A DNA stretch of 64,000 bases from positions 1-64,000 of the forward strand of contig JBLWWH010000001.1 in the NCBI GenBank assembly GCA_048268105.1. The letters are read 5' to 3'. The notes under the pieces are model-generated. The model had not been told where the DNA came from, did not search any database, and saw only the letters and a list, made by a program, of their open reading frames with translations. How positions within the stretch are numbered: the first letter of the stretch is position 1; every line of letters starts with the position of its first letter. Below are positions 7,134 through 16,436 of this stretch, in pieces. This DNA is from Profundicola sp048268105 (GTDB taxonomy: Bacteria > Bacteroidota > Bacteroidia > Flavobacteriales > Weeksellaceae). A program made the position numbers and the translations under genes.

Positions 7134-9134
7134 ATGAGCAAAAAGAAAATCATCCTTCTAATTTTAGGTATTTTACTGGCGATGGGTGTGGCGGGCATTT
7201 TCTTCAATAATTATTTGAACACAAATAAGGTTAAATATTTTATTCAAGCTCAACTGCCAGAAAACATTGAGCTAGAATATAGAAAACTTAATACCAACAT
7301 CCTATTTGGTAATTTTTCGCTGAAAGACGCCAAGATTAATATTAAAGATAAAGGTATAAATATAGAGGTCGAAGAACTTGAATTGAAGGGACTCAACTAT
7401 ACACAATTATTGACCAGCGATACGATTCAAATTTCTGGCAGCTCCATTAAAAATGCTTTTTTCCTTATTGATCAATCTAAAATTGATTCTACCAAGATTC
7501 CACAAAATAAAGATCGCAAAAACTTAGTTTTTAAGTTAGACAAATTCGAAGTAGGTTTTTCTGGAATAACTGTTAAGGATAAAAATGGTGTTCTCAGGGC
7601 TCAACTTAATGCCACCCAATTAGGCTTGAGAGACTTGATGGTTCAATCTCGTCCAAAAGAAACCGAGGAGGACTTTAAATTTGCCTTAAGAAGCATACAA
7701 TCGGATAGCTTACAAATTGCGTTAAGCGAAACCCAAGATTTACATATTGGCCGCATAGAAATAGATGATTCTAAGTTTAAATTGAGCCATTCGACATTGG
7801 CATTAAAGGATAGAGGAATTCAAGTTGATTTCGATAAATTAGAACTTAATGGCAAGGAATTAGGCCATGTATTCTCTTCTGATACCATTAATTTTGAAGA
7901 GTGTTTGTTAAGCAATGCAAGCATTAAAATCAACAATTCTAAACGCCAAACCAAGGAAGCCAAACAGAAGGTTGAGGCCGCCAATAAGGTGATTAATATT
8001 AATAAATTTAATATTTCTGAAACTGCTTTTGACTTTTTAGATGAAAGGGGAAAACCAAAAATCAAGTTTGACCAAACCAATGCATTTTTTGAAGATATTC
8101 ACATTTTAACAGCACCAGAAGAAGATCAAAATCATCTTACTTATAAATTTATTCAATTAGATGCTAAGAATCTAAATGCGGCTATTAGTGACCTCCATAA
8201 GATTAAGATTAACGATCTAAAGGTAGAGGATAAATTGGCCACTTTTAATCAACTTAGCATTACGCCCAACTATAGTAGAACTGAGTTTCAGAAACATATT
8301 AAAGAGGAGAAAGATGTTATTAATTTAGATATTCCAAAGGTGGTTGTTTCGGATTATGACTACTCTTTCGACAAGGATCAAAATTTCATTAAGGCCCATC
8401 AGGTCAGCCTGAATTCACCTGATTTGAGTATTTATAGAAACAAATTAATGCCAGATCAAACAGGACGCAAACCGCTATATTCTGAAATGTTGCGCAAATT
8501 AAAAATGGAATTGGCGATCGATAATATCGAAATTAAAGACGCGAAACTGACTTATGAAGAACACGTCGATCGCAACCAGGCCCCAGGTAAAATATTTTTT
8601 ACTCAACTCAATGGAAACATTCGAAATCTATATAATAAAATTCCTTCTAAAGATTTGGTAGCTATTATTCTAAATGCTCAATTTATGGGGCATGCGCCTA
8701 CGCATATCGAGTGGACTTTTAACGTTTACCAACCAGCTGATCATTTTAGAATTAAAGGTTCTGTCAAAAGTCTGGACGCTAAGTCACTTGATAGCTTTCT
8801 GATACCTAATTTAAAAGCTAAATTGGATGGAACAGTTCAATTAACAACTTTTGACTTTAAAGGCAATGACATCAAAAACAATGGTTGGATGGACATGAAC
8901 TACGATGATCTGAAGGTGGATGTGTTGAATAATAAGAATGAGAAAAAAGGTTTTTGGAGTGCGATTGCTAATTTTTTAGTTAAAAAAGATAAAGATGATT
9001 CGTCTAAAGTGAATAACATCGTAAGTGTAGAGCGCGATCAAACCAAGTCATTTTTCAATTATTTCTGGCTTTCTCTAAAAGATGGAATTAAGCAAAATGT
9101 CGTAAAATTCCAAGGTAGAAAGGATAAATCCTAA
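7134..9134 (+). CDS. AsmA-like inner-membrane-anchored protein
   Basis: This 666-residue protein has one N-terminal membrane anchor (KKKIILLILGILLAMGVAGIFF) and then a long region of alternating beta strands rich in Leu, Ile, Lys and Asp. It has repeated short patterns such as LDKFEVGFSGITVKDKNG and IDNIEIKDAKLTYEEH. This is the style of the AsmA/DUF748 group, beta-rich bridge-like proteins linked to lipid transport and outer-membrane homeostasis. No catalytic motif was seen. It stands alone between dusB and a small exported protein. Confidence 0.7.
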   Translation: MSKKKIILLILGILLAMGVAGIFFNNYLNTNKVKYFIQAQLPENIELEYRKLNTNILFGNFSLKDAKINIKDKGINIEVEELELKGLNYTQLLTSDTIQISGSSIKNAFFLIDQSKIDSTKIPQNKDRKNLVFKLDKFEVGFSGITVKDKNGVLRAQLNATQLGLRDLMVQSRPKETEEDFKFALRSIQSDSLQIALSETQDLHIGRIEIDDSKFKLSHSTLALKDRGIQVDFDKLELNGKELGHVFSSDTINFEECLLSNASIKINNSKRQTKEAKQKVEAANKVININKFNISETAFDFLDERGKPKIKFDQTNAFFEDIHILTAPEEDQNHLTYKFIQLDAKNLNAAISDLHKIKINDLKVEDKLATFNQLSITPNYSRTEFQKHIKEEKDVINLDIPKVVVSDYDYSFDKDQNFIKAHQVSLNSPDLSIYRNKLMPDQTGRKPLYSEMLRKLKMELAIDNIEIKDAKLTYEEHVDRNQAPGKIFFTQLNGNIRNLYNKIPSKDLVAIILNAQFMGHAPTHIEWTFNVYQPADHFRIKGSVKSLDAKSLDSFLIPNLKAKLDGTVQLTTFDFKGNDIKNNGWMDMNYDDLKVDVLNNKNEKKGFWSAIANFLVKKDKDDSSKVNNIVSVERDQTKSFFNYFWLSLKDGIKQNVVKFQGRKDKS

Positions 9135-9232
9135 CTTCCACAAACATCTTTAAACTAAGAATATCAGCATTTTATAATATTATAAATTCTCTTTGGCACA
9201 TATATTGAATATTTAGTAGGAAATCAAAAGAC

Positions 9233-9724
9233 ATGACAAAGAGATTAATATTAAGCACCGCTTTAGGATTTATATTTATGACAGGTGTACAAGCACAAGA
9301 GAAAAAGAAAAAAAGAACTTACGGAGCAGAAATTACGCCGGTAGAACAAAAAGCTCCAGCAGGGAAAAAGCTTAAAAACCCTGAGGCTAACGTTAATTTC
9401 GATCAAGTTCAAGATACAAGAACTTTGGGGCAAGACGTTGTAAACGTTGAAACTTTGAAGTTTGACGGGATGGTAGTTGGTGAGAAACATTCATCGAATG
9501 AATTGAAGATCGACAAAACCCGTAACATTAGTATTGAGTTTAAGAGCGATAATCCTAATGCATTGTACTATTTAGTAGATAGATTAGATAATGTTATTAT
9601 TCCTGCTAGAGAAGGTGCATTTCATGAAGAGTTAAGAGCAGGACATTATTTCCTGAAAGTTGGTTTAATCCAAGAAGCTGCTAAAATGAAAGAAAAAGCA
9701 ACCTTTAGTTTTATTATCAAATAA
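9233..9724 (+). CDS. Small exported protein of unknown function
   Basis: This 163-residue protein has a clear signal peptide (KRLILSTALGFIFMTGVQAQ). The mature part is lysine-rich and then beta-rich, and ends with strands such as YYLVDRLDNVIIPAREG and HYFLKVGLIQEA. The family is not recognised. The C-terminal half resembles a small beta-sandwich that could sit in the periplasm or at the cell surface. A strong terminator follows directly. Confidence 0.75.
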   Translation: MTKRLILSTALGFIFMTGVQAQEKKKKRTYGAEITPVEQKAPAGKKLKNPEANVNFDQVQDTRTLGQDVVNVETLKFDGMVVGEKHSSNELKIDKTRNISIEFKSDNPNALYYLVDRLDNVIIPAREGAFHEELRAGHYFLKVGLIQEAAKMKEKATFSFIIK

Positions 9725-9744
9725 AACTAGTCTATATATATAAC

Positions 9745-9780
9745 AAACGCCCATTATTTCTGATAATGGGCGTTTTTGTT
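9745..9780. terminator. Bidirectional terminator between convergent genes
   Basis: AAACGCCCATTAT (9745-9757) pairs perfectly with ATAATGGGCGTTT (9763-9775) around a 5-nt loop, with a T-rich tail on the plus strand. It separates the exported protein gene from the convergent HAD gene. Confidence 0.85.
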
Positions 9781-9781
9781 T

Positions 9782-10483
9782 TTATAGTAATTCCTTTATT
9801 TCTAATAAGGATGTTATATTCGGAACTCCTTCTAGACTTGGCTTTTCGTCAAAACAATCTAAAAAGATCGCCTGCCAACCAAAATTGGTTCCTCCGATGA
9901 CATCAGCTACCCAATCGTCGCCAATAATCACAGCATTTTCTTTTGTTGATCCTGCTTTGTTATTAGCTAATTCAAAGATTCTAGCATCTGGTTTTCTTAC
10001 GCTAATTTCATCTGCACAAGTAAGCGTTGTAATGTATTTTAATAAATCAGCATTTATTAATTTAGCTTCAGAAACCTCAATAAATCCGTTGGTTATAATG
10101 TGAATTTTATATTTATCATTTAAATATTCGAGGATTTCTTGTGCACCTTCTACCGTGCCTTTCATTTTACCCATTCGAGCTAAATACTCATCCTCGAACG
10201 CCAATCCCAAGCCTTCTTCGTGAATATCAAAATGAGCAAAAGGATCTTTAAATCTTCTTTCCCTCAAATCATCCTTGGAGATTTTAGCCTCGCTCAAATC
10301 CTCCCACAGCTTTTCGTTGATATCATAGAACACTTCATGCCATTCCTCAAATGTCACTTTATACTTCTTTGTTATTTCATAATCCTTAAACATTTGCCCT
10401 AAAGTAACTTTAGAGTTTCCTCTGTGATCCCACAAAGTATTATCTAAATCAAAGAAAACATGTTCTACTCTCGCTTTGTCCAT
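9782..10483 (-). CDS. HAD-family pyrimidine nucleotidase (YjjG type)
   Basis: This 233-residue haloacid-dehalogenase-fold phosphatase has the nucleophile motif FFDLDNTLWDH with Asp12 and Asp14. Motif II (HIITNGF), motif III Lys (SVRKPDARIF) and motif IV (VIIGDDWVADVIGG) follow. The cap and the DLDNTLWDH form match YjjG-type noncanonical pyrimidine nucleotidases, which clean up damaged dUMP/dTMP-like nucleotides. Substrate choice is inferred from this similarity. Confidence 0.88.
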   Translation of the reverse strand: MDKARVEHVFFDLDNTLWDHRGNSKVTLGQMFKDYEITKKYKVTFEEWHEVFYDINEKLWEDLSEAKISKDDLRERRFKDPFAHFDIHEEGLGLAFEDEYLARMGKMKGTVEGAQEILEYLNDKYKIHIITNGFIEVSEAKLINADLLKYITTLTCADEISVRKPDARIFELANNKAGSTKENAVIIGDDWVADVIGGTNFGWQAIFLDCFDEKPSLEGVPNITSLLEIKELL

Positions 10484-10619
10484 AATTAAATTTTGAAGGT
10501 GTAAAACTAATCATTTCTTGAATGTTGATGCGTGACAAGCATTCAATCTTTCTTATACTGCAATATCTAAGCTAAATGAATGCTCAAAACTCAAGTTTCA
10601 TAAACGATACGATTTTATT

Positions 10620-10627
10620 TACATTTG
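10620..10627 (+). promoter_or_regulatory. -7 element upstream of the flippase gene
   Basis: TACATTTG matches TAnnTTTG perfectly. The ATG at 10645 lies 17 bp further on. The upstream in-frame ATG at 10576 would fall before the promoter, so the shorter start is preferred. Confidence 0.55.
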
Positions 10628-10644
10628 CGTTATTCAACTTTTCC

Positions 10645-11898
10645 ATGCAAGGCATTATCAACTTCATTAAGGATTTTCATAAAAACAGTGGTTCGTGGAT
10701 CATGTCGGCGACGCTGTTTAATAAGTTAATTCTATTTTTAATCAAGGTTTTTGTCATTATTTACATTGAAAAAGAGGTCTTGGGACAAGTGGTCTATTCC
10801 ATCACTATGATTGCCTTTTTCACTCCTTTTGTGGGCTTTGGATCACCTTCTGGATTATTACGATATGGATCTATTGCCAAATCCGACGAGGAACGCCGAA
10901 AAGTCATAGACTACTCTTTTAGCCAAGGACTGGTAAATACTTTCATCTTAATTTTATTGATTGTCCCCTTCCTTAGCTTTTTATCTAAAGGCGAAGAGGC
11001 AACAATGTTGTTCTTGTCCATTTTATTAGGTCGTGTATTAGCTTTATTTCTTAATAATCATCAGTCGGCGCAAATGCGCGTAGATTTCCAGAATAAACGC
11101 TACGGACAATATGATATGATGAATAGTATAACCCTATTTGTCTTAGCGTTTGCACTCACGTATCTATTTAAAGCAGTGGGTTACGTAGTTTCATTGGTGA
11201 TTGCTCCTATTATTACTTTTATTATCTATAGCATCCTATATGGCGCACCCAAATTTAATCTTAAATGGAATTTTAATTTTCCCAAAAAGTCGTATTGGAT
11301 TTATGCCATGCTTACGAGTTTCTCTGGCGTGGTATCACAAATGGTATTCTTTGTAGATATTTACTTAATTCGTGATATGATAGATAATGAGGCTGTTGCC
11401 GAATACAATGTAGCAGGATTAATTCCGCTAAATGTATTGGTTTTACCTGTAATTTTCATGCGAACCGACTTCACCAAAATTGCGAGTAATTACAAGAATC
11501 GAGATTTTCTTAAGAATTATTACATCAATTATTTATACTTATTTCTTGCCATTTCTATCGCGGGAATGTTGATTTCTTATTTCTTAGGCGAATGGCTTTT
11601 TAGCTTTATTGGAGAAGATTATCAACCGTTTGAAATCTTCATGTACCTGATGGCGGCTGTTTGTATTTCTATCATGTTTAGAGTTCCTTTAGGAAACATG
11701 ATTTCTGCATTTGGTAAGGCAAGATTCAATACCATTAGTGGCATCATTACTTTGGTATTTGCCGTGGTTTTAAACCTTTTATTTATTCCTAAATATGGCT
11801 TATTGGGCGCAACTTGGGCCACTTGTATATCACTCATTATTTCTAGCGTTTTAAACCTCGCTTACTTTATTTGGTATTTAAAATATGAGTGCGAATAA
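10645..11898 (+). CDS. Polysaccharide/lipid-linked glycan flippase (Wzx-like)
   Basis: This 417-residue, strongly hydrophobic protein has about 12 to 14 membrane helices and belongs to the MATE/MVF-like polysaccharide exporter group. It moves undecaprenyl-linked glycans across the inner membrane. Its C-terminal half (RVPLGNMISAFGKARFNTISG...NLLFIPKYGLLGATWATCIS) is typical. The start at 10645 follows a perfect -7 element. It overlaps the next gene by 14 bp, so the two are translationally linked as part of a glycan gene set. Confidence 0.88.
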   Translation: MQGIINFIKDFHKNSGSWIMSATLFNKLILFLIKVFVIIYIEKEVLGQVVYSITMIAFFTPFVGFGSPSGLLRYGSIAKSDEERRKVIDYSFSQGLVNTFILILLIVPFLSFLSKGEEATMLFLSILLGRVLALFLNNHQSAQMRVDFQNKRYGQYDMMNSITLFVLAFALTYLFKAVGYVVSLVIAPIITFIIYSILYGAPKFNLKWNFNFPKKSYWIYAMLTSFSGVVSQMVFFVDIYLIRDMIDNEAVAEYNVAGLIPLNVLVLPVIFMRTDFTKIASNYKNRDFLKNYYINYLYLFLAISIAGMLISYFLGEWLFSFIGEDYQPFEIFMYLMAAVCISIMFRVPLGNMISAFGKARFNTISGIITLVFAVVLNLLFIPKYGLLGATWATCISLIISSVLNLAYFIWYLKYECE

Positions 11899-13015
11899 AC
11901 TTCACATATTATTTGTTTCAACTTGGTTTCCGAATAGGTTATCAGGCTTAAACGGTGATTTTGTTCAGCGTCACGCCAAAGCTGTGAGTAGTTTACACAA
12001 AGTAAGTGTTCTACATGTGGAAGGCGATGCAGAAATTGATAAAAGCATTATTGAAAAACATAAAACAAACGAAAATTACCAAGAAATCGTTGTATTCTTC
12101 CCCAAATCTCAATATTCGATTATAAATTTCTTTCGAAAATTCAGAAGCTATCAACTCGGAAGAAGAGAAATTGAAGAGTTTGATTTAATTCACGCGAATG
12201 TAATGTATTACAACCTATTTTGGGTTTTAATTCAGCGACTATTTCATCAAAAAAAATATGTCATTACCGAGCATTCCACTGAATTCTATGGAAAAATGAG
12301 TTGGTTTAAACGCTTTTTCAACAAAATTCTTGGCAAGTATGCCGCTAAAATTCTACCCGTTAGCCGAAAACTTCAAGAAGCTATGCAAAAACAAGGCTTG
12401 AAAGGAGATTTTGAAGTTATACCTAATGTCGTAGACACAACATTATTTGAAGCAAAAACGGATTCCTTAAATCAAGTTCCGATTTTTCTACATGTCTCTA
12501 TGTTGTTGGACAGCCATAAAAACATAACTGGACAACTAAATGCAGTGAAAATATTAGCTGATAAAGGTTATAAATTTGAGTTTCATATAGGTGGAAACGG
12601 AGATTTAAAGCCTATTCTTGAATTTATTGAAAAAAATCAACTGCAGCATTATATCAAAACCTTTGGTACATTAACCCATCAGGAGGTTTCTGAAAAAATG
12701 AAACAAGCAGATGCCTTCATTTTATTCAGTTTTAAAGAAAACCAACCTTGTGTTATCATAGAATCTTTTGCCGTAGGAACGCCTGTCATTGCTAGTGATG
12801 TAGGTGGAATTAGCGAGTTTTTTCCATCAAACTTTGGAGAAATTATTCCTTCTAACGATGTTGATGAGCTTGTCAACAAAATGGAAGATTTTATTCAACA
12901 GAAAAAGTATGCTTCTGCTCGTGAAATGCATGTTTATGTTGAAAATAACTTTTCAGTAAGGCGTATCGCTGAACGATTTGATCAAGTTTATCAATCTATA
13001 ATATCAAAGAAATGA
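11885..13015 (+). CDS. GT4-family glycosyltransferase
   Basis: This 376-residue retaining GT-B enzyme has the N-terminal acceptor domain pattern (ILFVSTWFPNRLSGLNGDFVQRHA) and the C-terminal nucleotide-sugar site, with the E-x7-E-like segment FKENQPCVIIESFAVGTPVIASDVGG. It would add a sugar to a lipid-linked glycan. It overlaps the flippase gene by 14 bp and the next gene by 4 bp (ATGA). Donor and acceptor cannot be read from the sequence. Confidence 0.93.
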   Translation: MSANKLHILFVSTWFPNRLSGLNGDFVQRHAKAVSSLHKVSVLHVEGDAEIDKSIIEKHKTNENYQEIVVFFPKSQYSIINFFRKFRSYQLGRREIEEFDLIHANVMYYNLFWVLIQRLFHQKKYVITEHSTEFYGKMSWFKRFFNKILGKYAAKILPVSRKLQEAMQKQGLKGDFEVIPNVVDTTLFEAKTDSLNQVPIFLHVSMLLDSHKNITGQLNAVKILADKGYKFEFHIGGNGDLKPILEFIEKNQLQHYIKTFGTLTHQEVSEKMKQADAFILFSFKENQPCVIIESFAVGTPVIASDVGGISEFFPSNFGEIIPSNDVDELVNKMEDFIQQKKYASAREMHVYVENNFSVRRIAERFDQVYQSIISKK

Positions 13016-14682
13016 GAGGATTTTTCGGTGGAAATATAGCATTGAATAAGACTGAAATATCGTTCGCCGAGTTTTCTTTTGGTCGAAACTCAAATGAACA
13101 ATTTGTTGAGGATAAAATCTTTACAGAAACAGAAGAATTTATTCTTGGATTGGATGGAGTGATTTTAAACAAAAAAGAAATTGCTTATAATGCTCAAGAT
13201 TGGATGAATTATTTTATCCAACAAGATTTAACTTTAGCTCAAAAAATAAAAGGTTTAAAAGGCGTATTTCATGGTTTTATCTTCAATAAAAAGTCGAGTG
13301 AGTTAAGCTTATTTAATGACATCACAGGCAATAAAAACTTCAATTATTATCTTAAAGATGGACAATTTATCTTCTCTTATGATGATATTCATTTAATTCA
13401 ACTCCTGAAGTCTCGTCAAATAAAAATGAATTTAAGTTCCATCTCCACGTATAACTTTTTAGCTTATGCCTATCTTGGCTCTACGCAATCTTGGGTGGAA
13501 AATGCAAAACGATTAGCTCCTGGTAGCATTTTGCATTTTAAAAATGGAAAAATCTCTATTGAATCTTATCAAAGCTTTGTTTCTGAGCCCAACAACACTT
13601 CTTCTAACAACAAGCTTTTAAGCGATTTCGAAGGCTTGATGCAAGAGGCAGTCCAACTGCAATATCAAAAAGACAAAGACCATCAAAAACAACATTTCAC
13701 AACGCTGAGTGGAGGTTTAGATTCACGTGTCACCACACTGATGGCACATGATTTAGGCTTTGAAGAACAAACCGCTTTTACTTGTAGTCAATCAGGTTAT
13801 GCGGATCAAATTATCGCCGAGGAAATCGCTGAAGCCTATCATTTGGAGCATCATTTTTACGCCTTAGATTCCTTTGAGCACTTATTTGATATCGAAAATA
13901 TAAACAAGGAAATTGGAGGTTCGGCTTTATATTCTGGACCAGCACATGTGATGTTTGGTATCGAGAAATTCTGGAATAAAAATTACGGTATTATCCATTC
14001 TGGACATATTGGAGATGGTGTGATGGGGGCTTTTTTGAGTTCAACCCAAATGTCTCCACCTGATTTATCGTATGGCAGAGTTAAAGGAGATATTTTAGCT
14101 TATCATCCTGATTTCGATGCACAAATCATTAAAAACTATAACAACGAAGAGGAATTTAAATTATATGAACGTGCCTTTTGCGGGGCTGCTTCTGGCGTTT
14201 GGGGACTGGAACAATTTTCTTATAATATAGCTCCTTTTATAAACCAAGATGTATTAAATTTTCTTCTGTCTCTACCTTATGAATTTAAATATAAACGAAA
14301 GATTTATATTGATTGGATGTTAAAATTTCATCCATCATGGACGCAATTCAAATTAGAAAGTATACATGCTAAACCAAATGCTCATTGGAAATTTAAATAT
14401 GAAAGAGAGTATATGCGTATTCGATTTGGTTGGCGAAAACTTTTATCTAAAGATTTTAGATTAAAATTCAACATGGCTCCAGAGCAGTATTGGTTTGAAC
14501 AATCTAGGGCTTTACAATATTATTATACTAATGAGATGAAAAAAGCAATAGAAATCGCTCGGGATTTACAACTTCCTTTTCATGCAGAATTTTCCGAATT
14601 TAGCAAGTCAAAGGATTATACAACTCGTGCAAAAGCCCTACATTTAGCCTATATCATTAATTTGATTTATAAGAATGAATAA
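13012..14682 (+). CDS. Asparagine-synthase-like protein lacking the glutaminase cysteine
   Basis: This 556-residue protein has the two-domain layout of class B asparagine synthetases: an N-terminal Ntn-type domain (about 1-185) and a C-terminal ATP pyrophosphatase domain with the PP-loop SGGLDS at residues 233-238. It starts MRGFFGG, so the catalytic Cys2 of the glutamine amidotransferase is replaced by Arg. Glutamine hydrolysis is therefore unlikely, and ammonia or another amine would be the donor. Such proteins in glycan clusters are thought to amidate sugars or peptides. It is part of the four-gene overlapping set, so a role in glycan modification is inferred. Confidence 0.82.
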   Translation: MRGFFGGNIALNKTEISFAEFSFGRNSNEQFVEDKIFTETEEFILGLDGVILNKKEIAYNAQDWMNYFIQQDLTLAQKIKGLKGVFHGFIFNKKSSELSLFNDITGNKNFNYYLKDGQFIFSYDDIHLIQLLKSRQIKMNLSSISTYNFLAYAYLGSTQSWVENAKRLAPGSILHFKNGKISIESYQSFVSEPNNTSSNNKLLSDFEGLMQEAVQLQYQKDKDHQKQHFTTLSGGLDSRVTTLMAHDLGFEEQTAFTCSQSGYADQIIAEEIAEAYHLEHHFYALDSFEHLFDIENINKEIGGSALYSGPAHVMFGIEKFWNKNYGIIHSGHIGDGVMGAFLSSTQMSPPDLSYGRVKGDILAYHPDFDAQIIKNYNNEEEFKLYERAFCGAASGVWGLEQFSYNIAPFINQDVLNFLLSLPYEFKYKRKIYIDWMLKFHPSWTQFKLESIHAKPNAHWKFKYEREYMRIRFGWRKLLSKDFRLKFNMAPEQYWFEQSRALQYYYTNEMKKAIEIARDLQLPFHAEFSEFSKSKDYTTRAKALHLAYIINLIYKNE

Positions 14683-15484
14683 ATTTCAAAAACTTTTTGA
14701 TTTTCTATCTGAAATCGTCAACCAACCATCGCTCATTAATTTGATTTTGGACCGAAACGATGCTTGGAAAAGAAAATTCGAGGCAACTTATGGTCATAGC
14801 CACTATTTAAAACAGATTCAGCTGTCTGAAATATCTGATTCAGATACTTTTGAAATTCCACATGTGAGTTTTTTGGGTGGAGGTTCTATGCCAACAGATT
14901 TGGCTTTATTGCGCGTTTTATGTCAACAAGTTGCTAATTGTAATTATTTTGAAATCGGAACCTGGCGTGGTGAAAGTGCTATCAATGTTGCCGATGTAAC
15001 TTCTGTTTGTTATACTTTAAATCTCTCAAATGAAGAATTAATGGCATTGGGCTTACATGAAGATTACGCCAAAGCCCAAGCTATTTTATCCAAAAACAAC
15101 CCACGTATTACCCACTTAGTTGGAGATTCAAAAAAGTTTGACTTTGCAGGATTAAATAAGAAATTTGATGTGATTTTTATTGATGGAGACCATCATTATG
15201 ACTACGTTAAATCGGATACAGAAAAGGTTTTCGAACATTTGGTACACGAAAATTCCGTGGTGGTATGGCATGATTACGCTTACTCGCCAGAAGATGTGAG
15301 GTATGAAGTTTACAAAGCCATTTTAGATGGAACGGATAAGAAAATTCACCAAAACATTTATCATGTAGCCAATTCGATGTGTGCGATTTATACCAAACAA
15401 GATCTTAAAACAAGTACATTGAAGATTCCAGTGTTACCTGATAAAAACTTTGAGTTTAGGTTGACCAAGACAGATCTTAAGTAA
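14675..15484 (+). CDS. Class I SAM-dependent methyltransferase
   Basis: This 269-residue protein has a Rossmann-type methyltransferase core. Motif I is YFEIGTWRGESAINVA (about residues 91-106), and the acidic strand FDVIFIDGDHHYDYVKSD is typical of the Methyltransf_24-like family that often modifies sugars. It overlaps the preceding asparagine-synthase-like gene by 8 bp. Methylation of a glycan residue is inferred from the neighbourhood. Confidence 0.85.
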   Translation: MNKFQKLFDFLSEIVNQPSLINLILDRNDAWKRKFEATYGHSHYLKQIQLSEISDSDTFEIPHVSFLGGGSMPTDLALLRVLCQQVANCNYFEIGTWRGESAINVADVTSVCYTLNLSNEELMALGLHEDYAKAQAILSKNNPRITHLVGDSKKFDFAGLNKKFDVIFIDGDHHYDYVKSDTEKVFEHLVHENSVVVWHDYAYSPEDVRYEVYKAILDGTDKKIHQNIYHVANSMCAIYTKQDLKTSTLKIPVLPDKNFEFRLTKTDLK

Positions 15485-15491
15485 GATTATT

Positions 15492-16370
15492 TCACTGTTT
15501 TGTGGAAACAACGATGTAGGGATGATTTTCAGCTCCAAACCTCTCCATAAACTTGCCGACCCCTGTAATTTCTGATCCTTCAAAATCCAAAATTGTAGGC
15601 GTGTTTGCGTGTTTTTCGATGATATAGTTAAGTATAAAATCTGTAGCGAATAATTTTCTACCCATCTCACTTGCTGCAGATTGAGAGTAGTAAAATCTAT
15701 TTCTATACTTTGTGAAAAAAGCGACTGAAATAACCTCTTCTTCTTTCTTAACCGCATATATTTCTCCTAAATCGTGCTCGAGACAATATTCAAAAAGTTG
15801 TTTTTTCTTTTTAAGAATCTGAGCTGACTCTTTTAGGGGCATATGTTTAGCTTGAAAGGAGATAAACTCATCAACAGCGATATTAGAAACTTTTAAATTA
15901 TTTTGCTTTCCTTTCTTTACACCTTGTCGCTTACTGGTAGAAAAACCATAATACAATTCCACGTACGGCTTATTTAAATCCAAGAGATAATTCGTACGCG
16001 TCTTAAGTCCTAAATCACTTAATAGAGAGGTTTGCAAATGATTTAAATGATAAACTAATGGCTCTAACTTCTTTAGTTCATTTAAGAATTCTAAATGAAT
16101 TTCTTTTATTAAAGGAGCTTTAGAAATCACGCCTAATTGTTGAGCAAAATAAGGTTGAACCAAGCTTTTCGTCCAAAAACGGCGCTTCATTCTCGCATAA
16201 GGAATCGGCATCACAGCCTCATAATTATTATAAACTAAGATGCCCCAATCCTTTTGGGTAATGATATCCAAAAACCAACTTTCTGCGTAAACAATTGGCT
16301 CCAAACTATTTGAAACACAATCATTGTATCGCTGAAAATCTATGTCAGAATATGGTATGTATTGAAGCAA
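15492..16370 (-). CDS. FemAB/GNAT-like acyltransferase
   Basis: This 292-residue protein has an acyl-CoA N-acyltransferase-like fold suggested by EIYAVKKEEEVISVAFFTKYRNRFYY and by DFEGSEITGVGKFMERFGAE near the C-terminus, a pattern of FemAB-like proteins. These transfer amino-acyl or acyl groups to cell-wall or glycan precursors. The start codon is TTG, preceded by no in-frame ATG. It converges with the methyltransferase gene with a 7-bp gap. Confidence 0.7.
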   Translation of the reverse strand: MLQYIPYSDIDFQRYNDCVSNSLEPIVYAESWFLDIITQKDWGILVYNNYEAVMPIPYARMKRRFWTKSLVQPYFAQQLGVISKAPLIKEIHLEFLNELKKLEPLVYHLNHLQTSLLSDLGLKTRTNYLLDLNKPYVELYYGFSTSKRQGVKKGKQNNLKVSNIAVDEFISFQAKHMPLKESAQILKKKKQLFEYCLEHDLGEIYAVKKEEEVISVAFFTKYRNRFYYSQSAASEMGRKLFATDFILNYIIEKHANTPTILDFEGSEITGVGKFMERFGAENHPYIVVSTKQ

Positions 16371-16436
16371 TGGATTTATTTAAACCTTAAAATTACAAGG
16401 ATTTTATTGAACTCAAAATTTAATATCTAAGTCTGT

